A stretch of 64,000 nucleotides of DNA, taken from contig AP025062.1 in assembly GCA_036186865.1 (NCBI GenBank), positions 6,745,726 through 6,809,725 of the forward strand, read 5' to 3'. How positions within the stretch are numbered: the first letter of the stretch is position 1; each line of letters starts with the position of its first letter. Under the pieces are notes generated by a model that saw only the letters and a program-made list of their open reading frames with translations, ran no database searches and was not told the DNA's origin. Source of the stretch: Eustoma russellianum (taxonomy: Eukaryota; Streptophyta; Magnoliopsida; Gentianales; Gentianaceae). The position numbers and the translations under genes were made by a program. Below are positions 1 through 11,679 of the stretch, piece by piece.

Positions 1-564
1 ACTCTTCCTCCTCCTCCTCGTCCTCATTACCACCGTCCCTGATCCAATCTCCTCCTCTTCCTCCTTTTCAGTCTCCTCCCCACCCTTCCTCACCACAAAC
101 GTCGAAAAATCCCCCTCTTCCTCATCCTCATCCTCTTCTTCCTCCTCCTCCTCAAATCTCCTCCGAAACGAAGCCGCATTATCACCCTCCTCACTTCCTC
201 TACGTCCCCAAACCGACCTCGTCGGCCGGAAAGGCTTTGAACTCCGGGAACCTTTAACAATTACAGTTCCACTAATCGAAGCCGAATCATTGCCGTAACC
301 TTCATCAGTAGGGTCGCCACCGAAATCCTTGGGAAGGCGTTTAAGTAAAGGAGGAAGAGAGTCATCATCTTCGTCGTCATTGTCGTCTTCGTCGACGTCG
401 TCTATATAAACCATGGTAGAATAAATATTCGGCGACGAGGGAATTGGTTCTCGTTCACGGCTTCTGGAGGAATCTCTGGGGGAATTGGTGTCGCTGTGAA
501 TAACTACAGTGGAGTAGATGTCGGATTGCTTCTTTGGACGCCGGGAAGATGGGGAAAACTCCAT
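1..564 (-). CDS. N-terminal part of a Ste20/MAP4K-like protein kinase (SIK1-like), cut by the window edge
   Basis: An open frame of 188 codons starts at the ATG at 564-562 and runs without a stop off the left edge. The visible part precedes any kinase domain. It begins MEFSPSSRRPKKQSDIYST, has an acidic DD/DE-rich stretch, then LPPLLKRLPKDFGG near residues 75-88, a GTVIVK motif, an E/D-rich run, and STFVVRKGG and GTVVMRT motifs near the edge. I recognise the combination DIYST / LPPLLKRLPKDFGG / STFVVR / GTVV from the N-terminus of plant Hippo-like Ste20 kinases (SIK1, MAP4K class), which act in growth control and immunity signalling. That match is from memory of the family, and the catalytic domain is outside the window. 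The ATG is the first in frame. Runs of CTC/CTT on the plus strand reflect the acidic codons. It could also be another acidic low-complexity protein, but the ordered motifs argue against that. Confidence 0.65.
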   Translation of the reverse strand, partial: MEFSPSSRRPKKQSDIYSTVVIHSDTNSPRDSSRSREREPIPSSPNIYSTMVYIDDVDEDDNDDEDDDSLPPLLKRLPKDFGGDPTDEGYGNDSASISGTVIVKGSRSSKPFRPTRSVWGRRGSEEGDNAASFRRRFEEEEEEEDEDEEEGDFSTFVVRKGGEETEKEEEEEIGSGTVVMRTRRRRKS

Positions 565-779
565 TGGAATTGAAAGTCGGCGGTGTTTGAATTGAATTCA
601 AGTAGCTACGAGGAGGCCATTAGACGAAGGATGGGTGTGCCCTCGGCTCTTAAGTGCTGGAAACTGAAAACTCTGAACGTTGTTCAGAGTGGGGCCCGCT
701 GCAGGTGCCATCCAACTGGCAGTTCCATGACAGAAATTTTCTTTTAAAATTTATTTCTTTTCTTTTTATTTTCCTTAAT
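565..779 (-). promoter_or_regulatory. 5' UTR and proximal upstream region of the SIK1-like gene
   Basis: This is the non-coding sequence immediately upstream of the kinase-like start codon. It contains a 9-bp perfect inverted repeat with a 3-bp spacer at 670-690 (arms ACTCTGAAC and GTTCAGAGT). No confident TATA box is visible. The promoter extent is inferred only from position. Confidence 0.35.
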
Positions 780-955
780 TCAAATTTGAACCTCAGTAAG
801 GGTCCCTGCCACACTCAGTCTCAAAGATAGTGTAGAGATGTCAATCAGGTACCCAACGGCCCGCTAGCATGAGTTTTGTCATGTACACAATAGTCTACAT
901 TAGGAGCTCCCAGTACTGCAGGCAAACCTACAGGCCAAGAAGCTCCCACACAATG
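780..955 (-). mobile_element. Degenerate SINE-like fragment
   Basis: The stretch around 838-872 (GATGTCAATCAGGTACCCAA and following CGGCCCGCTAG) resembles the segment near 59375-59400 of the intact tRNA-derived SINE at 59311-59562 (GATGTAAATCAGGTACTCAG, then CGGCCTG). The flanking order of short blocks is also similar. No A or B box or target-site duplication survives here. It abuts the truncated end of copia element A at about 955. The assignment rests on partial similarity read by eye. Confidence 0.35.
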
Positions 956-959
956 CAAT

Positions 960-1925
960 TGCTTCAGCCTATAAATATTTAGGTAATTTATTTTCACAAA
1001 GCATTATCCTAACAACTTCTTGAATTGTTCTATTTTTACGTTCAACAACTCCATTGAGTTGTGATGTTCTAGGTGGTGAGAATTCATGTTTAATTCCATG
1101 TAGTTCACAAAATTTGATTACATCTTTGTTTTTAAATTCTCCACCTCTATCACTTCTAATCCTTTTAACATTTTCTTCGTAAATGTTTTCAAGTTGCTTA
1201 ATAAGAGTTTCGATTGCTAATGGAGCATCGTCTTTGTGTGTTAAGAACAATGTCCATGTGTAGCGTGAGTAATCATCTACTATGACACACACATAGTAGT
1301 GTCCACCTAGACTTCTTGTCCTACTTGGACCAAATAAGTCTAAGTGAAGTAATTCTGGTACATGACTAGTACTCACTTCATGTTTCGGTTTTAATGTTTC
1401 TTTAATGTGTTTTTCTTTAATACATGTTTCACACATTTGAAAATTATCTAAGTCTAACTTAGGCATTCCTCTAATTAAATTCTTCTTAGATGATTTCTTA
1501 ATGGTTGAAATTCCTATATGGCATAATCTTCTATGCCATAAATTCACATCTAAGTCATGTAATATTAGACACTTAACCAGCATCTAACATGTTATCTAAA
1601 GTAAGAGTATAAATGTTACCATCTCTATTTCCTTTTAATACTATTTCTCCTTTTTTTATTAATATCTCACAAGAATTGGGAAGAAAAGAGACATTGTAAC
1701 CGCAATCTATAAGTTGAGAAAATACTAAGTAAATTATAAGAGAGATTGCTTACTAACAACACATTTCGTATTTGAAATGTGTTTGGGTCCCCGATTGTTC
1801 CTTTTCCAACAACTTTTCCTTTGTTGTTGTCACCGAATGTCACCTTTCCACCATCAATATGTTCAAGTTCGGTGAATAGTTTGGGATTTCCCGTCATATG
1901 CCGCGAACACCTACTATCCAAAAAC
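960..1925 (-). pseudogene. Copia A pol remnant: protease, GAG-pre-integrase, integrase (broken)
   Basis: Reading from 1925 downward, the frame has the copia protease motif as DSRCSRHMTG. The usual active-site triad is Asp-Ser/Thr-Gly, so the glycine is replaced by arginine. A frameshift and a stop follow near 1585-1670. The next open stretch (1583-969) has the HHCC zinc-binding part (LWHRRLCHIG ... CETC) and the integrase core with VDDYSRYTW, SDRGGEF and NGVVERKNRT, which carry the expected D, D and E residues. The frame ends at a stop where the family normally has Trp (LPKYLW), and homology is lost some 10 bp beyond. It would be inactive: the protease is mutated and the C-terminal integrase is missing. 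Confidence 0.85.
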
Positions 1926-2011
1926 CATTTGGTTTTCAGATTCTTTGACTTTGCCTACTTCTTGCATTCCTTGCGTTTTTCTTACAATGGAAACAAAGTT
2001 TTAGGTATCCT

Positions 2012-4150
2012 TTATTTATGTCCTTGAATGTTAGGGACACTATTCTTGTTTAGACATCCCTTAGGTATCCAAACTTGAACATATCTTCTAGGCACATTTT
2101 TGACATAGGTTGAATATAAAGGATTAACATATGTTTGACCATTCCAAAAAGATGTTGCATTGTCATACACATTACGCCATGGTTGATAATCATTATATGA
2201 TGGCCGATTTCTATAATGTGTATAAGGCATGTAATTTTGTTTCTTGAATGGCGCTATATAAGTGTATTCATAGGCATTTCTATAAGACTTATATGAGTGT
2301 TGCCTATACTTAGGTTCATAATAAGTTGGATGCATTTTATTCTTTCTAGTTGTATACGTATATATATAGGCATAATTTCTAGGTTGTCTAGATGCAAAAT
2401 TTGGCCTAGAAGTATGTTTATGCGTGTGTATATTGGTGGGTGGGTGTTGTATTTTTGCCTTGATATAAGTAGAAGAAGGCGTAGAAGAAGATGTAGCAGG
2501 CAAAGTTGATTTTGTTGTATTATATGGCAACTTTGTACTAAATGAAACAAACTTAGTCTTTTTATTTACTTTTTCATTTTCTTCTTTATAGCCTAAGCCG
2601 GTTTTATCGTTACCATACTTTTGTGATGAGATTAATGTATCTAACATATTAGCACTCGATTTAAATTGTTCCAACATTTTTTCTAAGTTAAGTTTAGAAG
2701 ACTTAAGTTGTATTATTTCATGTTCACAACTTTCCAACTTAGACTTTAACATATTATTTTCAGTTTTCAACTTTTGTTCATCTTTCCTATATGATTCAAT
2801 TTTATTCTCTAAAAGAATCAATAGTATTAGTAGACTCTTGTTTAAAAGATTCTAATTGATCGGAAAACTCCAAGTTGGACGTCTTCAACTTGTCATTTTC
2901 TTCAATTAGTTTTTTCTTTTCTTTAGAGAGCCTCTTACAGTGAACATGCATTCTTAAGAACTCTTCATACATTTCATCAAATGTCATGTCACTATCAGAA
3001 TCACTATCAGAAGAAGAACATACCTCGTTGGATACGAAGCAGACTTGAGCTTTCTCAGTTTCGGATTCTGAGTCGGATGAGTCACTCCATGTGCTCACCT
3101 TCATTGCTCATTTCCCTTTCCTTGCTTTAGACTCTTTTGTCTTTGTCGTTTGTGCCTCCTTGTCCTTGGCTTGTTTATTGTTGTTGTTATTATTATTATT
3201 TTTCTTTGTTGGACAATCATATGAAATATGTTCTTTTTGACCGCATTCATAACATTTTAACTCTTTATTATACCATTTGTTTGTGTTATTTTTCCTAGGT
3301 TGAGAAGAAGAAGAAGAAGAATGTTGTCTATTTCTATTAGGACGTTTGAAAAACTTTCTAAGTTTTCTTGCTATTAATATCAAGTCATCATCTAATTCAG
3401 TATCACTATTACTATCATTATTATTTGTATGTGTTTCAGTTGTTTTGAAAGCTATTGACTTACTTGATGATTTAGATGACTCGGACTTCCGTTGGTTTAA
3501 TTTTACCTCATAGACTTTAGACCCGATCAATTCATCCATCTTAGTGATTGACTTTATCTCCTCGATTGCAGTCACCTTTGGATCCCAATCAGTAGGAAGG
3601 CTTCGTAGCACCTTTTGAATTTTTCATTGTTCGTGAATGATTTGCCTAAAGCTTCAAGGGCATTAAAAATGTTATTAATCCTCAAATCCATAGATGTTAT
3701 GGATTCGCTTGGCAATATTTTGAAAGACTCTAATTCAGTCATAAACATGTTTATTTTTGATTCTTTAACACCACTAGTACCTTCATGCTTTAATACAAGT
3801 GATTTTCACATGTCGTGTGCGCTTGTGCAATTTGAAACATATCCTTCTTCAGAAGTCGTAAGTCCATTCAAGAGTAATTGCATAACTTTAACATTCATTG
3901 ACATTTTCTTTTTATCTTCCGATGTCCATTCACTTTTATATTTTTCAACTTCTTGAGTGACTCCACTAACTTGTACAACTTTCATTGGAATGTACGGCCC
4001 ATCTTCAACTATAGACCATAAATCAGTGTCTATAGCCATTAAGAATAGTCTCATTCTTAGTTTCCAATGAACAAAATTATTGCCATAAAAAAGCGGAGGG
4101 CGTTGAGTGGACATACCTTCCAACTCACTTTTGTGAGGAACTATTGCCAT
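2012..4150 (-). pseudogene. Copia A gag polyprotein remnant
   Basis: Gag starts at the ATG at 4150-4148 (MAIVPHKSELEGMSTQRPPL), followed by the FYGNNFVHWKLRMRLFLMA segment typical of the N-terminal domain of plant copia gag. Three or more frame breaks follow, near 3806, 3612 and 3106. The 3611-3108 stretch has an intact CCHC zinc knuckle, CYECGQKEHISYDC (spacing C-X2-C-X4-H-X4-C), followed by a lysine/asparagine-rich tail. The 3104-2802 and 2821-2012 stretches are acidic, then coiled-coil-like, and end in a WIPKG motif just before the protease. The same acidic/coiled-coil/WVPKG arrangement is found in element E. The protein would normally form the virus-like particle and package element RNA. 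Confidence 0.85.
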
Positions 4151-4258
4151 AGTATGTACCTTTAATCTGAGATAAGCAGGCTACAAAGAGTAATTGTTTC
4201 TTGGCTTTGTATTGATTGTACGGTGTTGAATCTTGCTTCTTTGAGTGGTGCAGACCTC

Positions 4259-4270
4259 GCTCTGATACCA
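4259..4270 (-). other. Primer-binding site of copia A
   Basis: The minus strand reads TGGTATCAGAGC, complementary to the 3' end of plant initiator methionine tRNA. It lies two bases from the LTR end, the usual place for priming minus-strand DNA synthesis. Confidence 0.9.
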
Positions 4271-4272
4271 AT

Positions 4273-7039
4273 TGTTAGACCGTACACCTGCAATAAACAC
4301 CACTAGAGGGGGATGAATAGTGGTTAGCAGAAATTACACTACAACCCTTTGTAAAACAATCCCCTTTGAAAACCCACATCAGATTTAGAGCCCGTTTTTG
4401 AAAAATTCAAAACTAATTTTACACAACTTCAAAAATTATGAAACTTTTCAGAATTGAACTTCAATGTGTTAACAAGACTCTGTCCAAAAATAAGACAAAA
4501 ATAAGATCGTTTGACCTTTCAAACAAATAAAAAGATTCAGATGGTCAATCTGGACAAAATTGGACAGAATGTTGCTGATTTTGCAAAACGTGTTTCTCTT
4601 TGAATACTCAACCAAAAAGGATCTTTATATCAAAACACTCATTAGGATGTGTAGATGATGTTTCCAAAAGGCCCTGACCTTAAACAATTTTTGATAAATA
4701 CAGAATTCAAGTTTTCTCAAAACTGGTCAGATTGCAGCCGGATTGGAGCAGTTATCTTGCAAAGACTGAAAGACTAACTCTCCCTTGTTCAAATCAAGTG
4801 ATTTTTGTTGCAAATAAAAGCTAACAGTCTGAAGTATAACTCCACCAAAAATCACGAATTTTGAAAGTGTTTAGCTATTTTTTCAAATTATGAGAAGTTA
4901 TGTGAAAACTGCAGTAAAAACGGGCAGAAAACATAAATGAAGAAACAAGACAAGAACACCGAGGATTTATCCTGGTTCGGTCAATGTGACCTACTCCAGT
5001 CCCAATGAACACCTTTCCTTGGATTTCACTATGCAAAGAAACACCTTACAACAAGAACCAAGCTTGATCCTTGGGTTATACACCAACCCTACTCAAGACT
5101 TGGATAATCATCTTCTAAGCAACACTTAGTTGCAACACCTCTACAACCTATTGATATAGCCTAATAAGAATGGCTAATCAATCTTACAACTGAAGCTCAA
5201 GAGGCTTGTAGCTCAACAAAAACAACAAGAACACCTTTGCTACAAAGAATGGAACAAGAACAACAACAACAAGAAGATGATAGCTAGACAATTCAACAAA
5301 TTCTTGTGAGCTTCAAGTGTGTTTTATCTTCTTCACCATTGTCTCTATTTATAGTGTGATTTGAGCCTTGGAAATAAGAATGCACATGTGTCACCATCTT
5401 CATCATCAAATCCAAATGCCTTCACATCATTGGTTGGCCTTGTATACTTGGCAAAATGAGACAACATAATTGGTCCACCTTGACATCACTTTGTTGGCCG
5501 AAAATTCCACCTTGGAATGTCTTGAAAATGTGAAGATAATACCCAAAGATAAGATGGCATATTCCTCCATTATACCCTCAACTTCTTGGCTTGAAAATAG
5601 GCATGGGAGGCTTTTAACATTTCAAATGAAATTCAGCTCCAAGAATGAGGTAGTAGCCGTTGGCTACATAATTGTTTTTCCAAAAATTAACTTTTGATTA
5701 TCCTTTATAAAATGAAGATAACAAGAAAGAATAATACCACCAAAATATCCTCAAATCCAAGCACAACAATAGGACATGTGAAGTCATCACTTGACTTCAA
5801 AAAATCTGCTGAAAAACCCTTGTAGCCGTTGGCTACATTTAAATATTTCCAAGTTGGCAATTTTTGCCAAATTGCCAACTAGCTCCTTTTTGATTTGTCC
5901 ATTTGTCACCAAGCCATAAAATGAATACCACATCATATCCACCTGATTAATCACGTTTTTGGACATACATATATGTGTAGAAACTCAGATTTTTGAAGAA
6001 GAAATCAATAGATAATAGTTGACAAGATTATGTCAACGAGTAACTCTGAAATTTTCAATATTTCTTCTCATATGTCGTGATCATTTCCACACCTTTAACA
6101 CCTTTGATAACTCTTAATTATGATGATAAATATGCTCTTATAACACATATAAGAGAGTCTTCACGAAAAAAATAGAATGTGACATCTCAAATCGTCACAT
6201 ATCCCGCTATAGTCAATAATATCATCATGTGGGAGAATAAAATAGAGAATCACCATATCATCTTCAAATTAATAATAAATCAGCTCCAAAATGAAGATAA
6301 TAATATGCTCAAGAGATTCCTTGAGTGAAAATACCAAAAATACCCTCGGAGGTGAAATGACCAAAATACCCCTGGTATATGAAAACTCCAGAAATGATCC
6401 GGATGGTCAGAAATAATCATGATATCACCTTTGTCATGATAAATAGTATAAGAATACATCCTTGAAATATTTTTCACCATGTGATGTTCCTACAAAACTC
6501 AAAATACCAATTTTGTCTTTTTTGGTAAGTTGTAGAAACTTCCAAGGCACGTTAGTCACAATACATTTAAAATCATCAAAATCACATAAGATTCACATAA
6601 TGAGCATGTATAAATCATATACAAATAAAAACAACTATTTTAACATATTTTAGAAAAATATTTCTAAAAACCCTAGCATCGATCGATCGAAGTGCCTCAG
6701 CTTGAGAGATCGATGTCTCACAGTAAGGTTCAGGTTTTGTCTCTGGCCTACATCGATCGATCAAAGTGAGGGTTCTATGTACATCGATCGATCGATGTGT
6801 CTCAGGTTTAGAGATCGATGTCTCACAGTAAGGTCTTGAACTTTCACTGCCTTACATGGATCGATCGATGTGAGAGATCTATGTATATAGATCGATCGAT
6901 GTGCAACAACCTGAGAGATCGATGTCAACTTTTTCTACTTTTTCAACTTTTAACCACATATAACACCACGTGTGACATTTTTAAGTATTCACCACATAAA
7001 ATCGTGACTTTGAAAATTATCCAAACATATTTCTCAACA
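4273..7039 (-). repeat. 5' LTR of copia A (2,767 bp)
   Basis: The LTR runs from TGTTAGACCG at 4273 to TTTCTCAACA at 7039, with TG...CA ends. The boundaries are fixed by the primer-binding site on one side and by a second copy at 42336-43042 that has the same two ends and a perfect 5-bp target-site duplication. On the minus strand a TATA box (TATAAATAG, 5345-5354) lies mid-LTR and could drive element transcription. The right part contains an array of ATCGATCG motifs (6676-6926). GTAGCCGTTGGCTACAT occurs twice (about 5653 and 5823). No protein-coding content is credible. Confidence 0.85.
6676..6926 (+). repeat. ATCGATCGATCGA motif array in the copia A LTR
   Basis: This holds several copies of CATCGATCGATCGATGTG or CATCGATCGATCGAAGTG alternating with GAGATCGATGTCTCACAG. 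The array is a tandem-like arrangement of about 60-100-bp blocks. It recurs in the solo LTR at 42703-42950 and, in a different LTR family, at 37175-37412. Confidence 0.85.
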
Positions 7040-8433
7040 TGGTTTCGTTGGGGTCATGGACAATGGCTGGTGTTTAAAATATATGGGGGTATATTTGATG
7101 TACAATGGGGATAATATATATATATATATATATATGCATGTATGTATGTATGTATAAAATATATGAAATGAAGGTATGTAGGTATATATTAAGAAATTAG
7201 ATTTATAGATTCCAAATGTATATGGGCCAAGATCCTTATTAATGTGCTGGACACTTAGGCAGCATCCAATTGATGTTAATTTGTAATAATATCAATGAAA
7301 GGATGATAATGCATCTAGTTTGTTTTTAGTATGTACTAAAACAAAGTATAAGCACGAATCTTTATTCACCAGTACATTGCAAAAGGTATAAAAATACTAG
7401 TGTTAGTATCGAAATCCTGCTGTTTACATTTCGTTGCCTTCACTTTATCATGAAAAGTCCTCCTTAGTTAAGTAACAACTTCTTAATTTAAAAATAAAAG
7501 TAGCTGTAATTAGTGAATTACAGTTGCAAATTTCTGGTACAAGTTAGAGATTTTTGGGTAAGGACCGATTATTTTCGTGTTTTCAAGATGGCTTAGGCTC
7601 GGCTAGTAAGATATATATATTGAAAGTAATTGGGATTCTCGGCTTAAGCATATAAACTAATTTTAAATAAACTTTGTATCTCGAAACGACCAACACACAC
7701 ACCTATATATAAATATATGTTGGTATGACAAGTAGGGAAAAAATAGAAAGCTATAAACTAATTATTTTATGTGAGGCGAATTAACCTTTATTATTAGTAT
7801 TGATTTTTTTATACTACAATTGTTTAGTTTCGATCCTAAAAGAGAAGAAAGTTGATTCGTCAAAAAGGTAGGTGCCTCTTCCCCCCTCAAACGGGTATGA
7901 TTCATGCATGTTTTGATGGTATACTTTATTTGTTTCGTTGTTTTTATTTGTTTAAATTGTTAATTTTGTATATGTTGGGAAGCATGAGATATATTGTTTA
8001 TGGCTGCTATGTGCGTGTATGTGTGTGAATTTGGTGGTATGATTGAATCGAAAAAATACCCTTAAAGGGGAAACTTTTACGTTAAGAGCCTTTAAAAATT
8101 ATGTTTTGGCCTTAGAATAAGTTCCTATAGACTGGAAATAGGAGAAAATGGGGGTTAGGATTGAAAGACGAATCACAGCAGCGGAGCATGTGCCATACGC
8201 GCCGCTAAAAAGGCCGCACGTGGGCTTCCACGCGTTGCCACTGGTGGAACAACCATTAAATAAATAAAAATAAATAAATTAAGGCAGAGAACATGCCAGC
8301 TGGCCAGCGGGTCGGACCGAAGGTGGCCCATTAACCTCTCAAAAAAAAATGTAGCGGGTCTGGCGGATCAGGCCAGAAAAATATAATACCAGTAAAATTC
8401 AAATAAATTCCAGAAAATATAAAAGGTTAAAAT
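7040..8433. other. Stretch without a recognisable gene
   Basis: This is AT-rich sequence with a (TA)n tract at about 7112-7134 and an (ATGT)n tract at about 7135-7157. From about 8160 to 8433 the base composition becomes GC-richer (GCGCCGC, CCACGCGTTGCC) and resembles an LTR or other transposon remnant, continuing at 14883 on the far side of copia B. I see no coding frame or RNA gene. Confidence 0.5.
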
Positions 8434-8704
8434 TGTTATGGATATACTGGAATCTCAAGGATAAACATGATGTTGATATACATTGTAGAGATAGACATTA
8501 TAGTAGATGTGGATATCCAAAGTATTTGAATCTCTTTTGTATATCAGATTAGATATAGATATTCAAAAGGGTTTGTCCATGTTTATCTTCACTCCATTGA
8601 GTCCTATAAATAGGACCAGATATCATATATGAAAGACAGACCTTGAGATACAAAGTTCTCTTGTTTCTCCTTTCTCTTTACTATACTTGCTTGAGCTTAT
8701 AACA
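8434..8704 (+). repeat. 5' LTR of copia B
   Basis: The 271-bp LTR has TG...CA ends. It contains a TATA box inside a 16-bp perfect palindrome, GTCCTATAAATAGGAC (8601-8616). The same palindrome is found in the LTR of element J at the right edge of the window. Confidence 0.95.
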
Positions 8705-8717
8705 CGTTATCAGCACG
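8705..8717 (+). other. Primer-binding site of copia B (candidate)
   Basis: CGTTATCAGCACG lies directly after the 5' LTR. It is a variant of the usual TGGTATCAGAGC sequence, and the identical string follows the LTR of element J. The priming tRNA is not certain. Confidence 0.6.
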
Positions 8718-8984
8718 ATAACTCTACCACAATAATCCTCCTAGGATTTACTAATCTCACATCGTCATCAGCTCTCTGATTGGTGCTAGACGAAATAGGT
8801 AAAGCAACACACGGAATCGGCATGCACCCGATTGAAGTGTCCAAACAACCAGTTCCAGAAGTTTTCTGCATAACCAAGCAGTGACTTGAAACTTGGAATA
8901 TATTCCAAACTGTACTTTCACAACCACTATATCATAAAAGGTAAATTTTTAATTTGTATTAATTTCACGTTTATCTGATTTGTA

Positions 8985-9515
8985 TATATATACCTGAAGT
9001 ATATATAATTGTTATATTTGACATATATGAATAATTGTTATGCCTTTGTTTATATATATACCTGAAGTATATCAATGTCACTATTTATATTTGATATACC
9101 TGAAGTATGAATAATTGTTATGCCTTTGTATATATATATACCTGAAGTATATCAATGTCACTATTTATATTTGACATACCTGAAGTATGAATAATTGTTA
9201 TGCCTGAAGCATATAAAGTGCATGGTAACAATGTTGGTGTTTATTGGAAGAATCCTCTCTGTCGCTTTTAAAAGAGGACTGCTGATACCTTGTCCATCCT
9301 CATGCTCTAATGCTACAGGGAGCATGGTTATGAATGGGCTTCTTGTTTGGATTATTTACCCTTGGACAGTTAACAATTCAATCATTTTATCATGCCCAAA
9401 ACATGAATGGTTAACATGCTTGAAATATTAATTGTTATCATGGCTGAAGTATGAATTGTTGAAACGCTCGAAGCGTGAATAACTGATGTAATTGACATGC
9501 CTGAAAGCATGAATT
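8985..9515 (+). repeat. Dispersed short repeats CCTGAAGTATGAATAATTGTTATG in copia B leader
   Basis: Blocks containing ATACCTGAAGTAT and GAATAATTGTTATGCC recur at about 8990, 9060, 9100, 9140 and 9180. They then degrade into CCTGAAGCAT variants up to 9515. A related cluster with GCCTGAAGCATGAAT occurs at 11145-11310. These are internal repeats of the element's non-coding part. Confidence 0.75.
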
Positions 9516-11144
9516 GTTTTTCTGATTTATGCTTTGAACAGAGCTGTCTATTTCCAAAGGAATATGAACGTTGTCTATTTCCAAAGGCAGCTCTTCCCTT
9601 CCCAGAAAAGAACAATCGTTCATCATTTTACATAAATTTCTTCATATATATATATATATATATGATGGTGCACGCGACATTTTATTATTTCACTACAAAT
9701 TTCTAATCGGAACTTTAATTTCGAACTGTTGGTGGTTGTGTTTGTGTTTTCTTCATCATTGAACCAAGTTTGTTTGGGCAACCTAATGCCCATGTTGGGT
9801 CTTCGTGTAAATAAAAAAAAAGATGGTGGAAAATAGGGGGACATGATTGATAATTGATGGGCATGATCCGCCTGAGATACCCTTGTTGCTAGGAATGATG
9901 AAGGTTCCAAACATAATGTTCAGCCTATATTCATTGATAAACTATGAACTTCTCTGTCTATGTTTACGTAATAATATCATGAATAGCAATTCATGATAAA
10001 GAATCGATAAAGTAGATTATTTGCCTTTTTTGAATTCCTATCCTGTTTATAAGTTGCATAATCATTATATTTGTGATTATTGTGAAGCCATTGGATCATA
10101 CACGCTTATTTGTGATTGCATAGATTGTTGAACATATATACGTATTCGATGTAATTATGTACCGATTTTATATATGTATATGTTTACATATGTGCCGCAG
10201 AAAGATATATGTATGAATATATCAAAATTAATTGTTGTTTCTCGTTTGAATGTTGACGTCGCTGCTATGGGCTTTTCAAAGATATGTGGGGTTTTGAAAA
10301 AAAAAAGGAATATGAAATTTGGTAGTGGCTGAAAAGTACTTAAAAAAAAAGATTTTGTTATGGTGTGAGTCTTCAAGTTCTTATTTGAAGCATAGTATTA
10401 ATTGTTTGTGCAGTACGGTTATTCTGTGGGGCTTTCTAGCATATCACAACATTGAGTAAACGATATGCATAAGATTTGTGGATCTGTGACAAAATTTTAT
10501 CCTCTAGTATTCCTATTTGCTTCTATGTCTTACATACATTCAGAGTTCTTCACAAGATTATATAATGCTATGCTGGCGAACTTCTGCTAGAACTATTTTG
10601 TTTTATTTTTATTGTTAAATTTTAACGGAAGTAGTTATGGTTAAAAACCATGGGTAAAATATACCCTTCGACAAAGTGATAGGGTGTTGAATATCGTAAT
10701 TTTGTAAATGTCCTTGATACTTTTCTCCTTGTAGGACTTGTCCTCTGGCACTTTAAAAACGTGCTCTCTATGTAGTTTACATCACTCTGACAAATCCTGG
10801 ATTTTAGAATGCATTCGCTCTTTGTGTTATATGAAATTGCCACTTCAATAATTGCACCAGAGAAACGTAGCATGATTTGGCACTTGTTGCATGGCTGATT
10901 TAAATAATACATCTGATGCATTATTCAGTGATTTTTGTAGACTGCTAGGATTTTATTGTTTGTATTAGCCTTGAAATCCTAATTTTCTGCAAGTGGAAGT
11001 CTCGCATATTCAAGTTCTAATGTAATTTGCTCTTTCGGCATTACGACCCTCGATCTTGAACTATGAACTGTTGAAGGCAGCTTGGGCAGTGGCTAATAAG
11101 GGGTTTTATCATATTATATAATTTGTTAGTCATTACACGATTAC

Positions 11145-11320
11145 ACAGTAGCAACGCCTGAAGGATGAATTAATAACATGCCTGAAGCATGAATCATCGA
11201 CATGCCGGAAGCATTAGTAGTCGACATGCCGGAAGCATGAGTAGTCGACACACTTGAAGCATGAGTTATGGACATGCCCGAAGCATGAATAATCGACATG
11301 CCTAAAGCATGTGTACCTAT
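11145..11320 (+). repeat. GCC(T/G)GAAGCATGA tandem-like repeats in copia B
   Basis: At least six copies of ACATGCCTGAAGCATGAAT-like units of about 24-28 bp are separated by TAATCG/AGTCG spacers. They are clearly repetitive and non-coding, and continue the motif family seen at 8985-9515. Confidence 0.75.
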
Positions 11321-11679
11321 GAATACGGATTGTTCTATTGAGAATTCTGATTCACGAAATGATAGAATTGGCCCTATCCTTCCTTTTGATATTACCCCGT
11401 CTATCTTATGAATTAATGTGAAATCATTATATTATTTATTCTATCCAGAATGCACATTTAGATTATGCATTATTTGAAATATTTTGAATGTTATACTAAT
11501 CTGTTTTGTATGTCAAGTTTATTTGAATCTAACTTTTGTTATTCATGATATTGATTGAACTCAAAGGGGTAACATTACATTGATTAATATATGAATAGTA
11601 TTTCCTGAAGAAACACGATTTACTATTTCTGAGTTAATGTTCCAAAATTAGTTTTGATATTAACATATCATCCAAGGTG

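Larger units (their letters stand above)
956..7039 (-). mobile_element. Copia element A, 5' half only, with a 2.77-kb LTR
   Basis: This is a Ty1/copia element on the minus strand. Reading from right to left it has a long 5' LTR (7039-4273), a primer-binding site, gag with a CCHC knuckle, protease, and the first part of integrase. It then stops at about 955 within the integrase, just after the LPKYL region. Reverse transcriptase, RNase H and the 3' LTR are absent. Gag and pol are broken into several frames. The gag layout (coiled coil, then a WIPKG motif before the protease) and the element E relative suggest the SIRE-like, long-LTR copia lineage; this lineage call is an inference. No left target-site duplication can be given because the end is lost. 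Confidence 0.85.
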
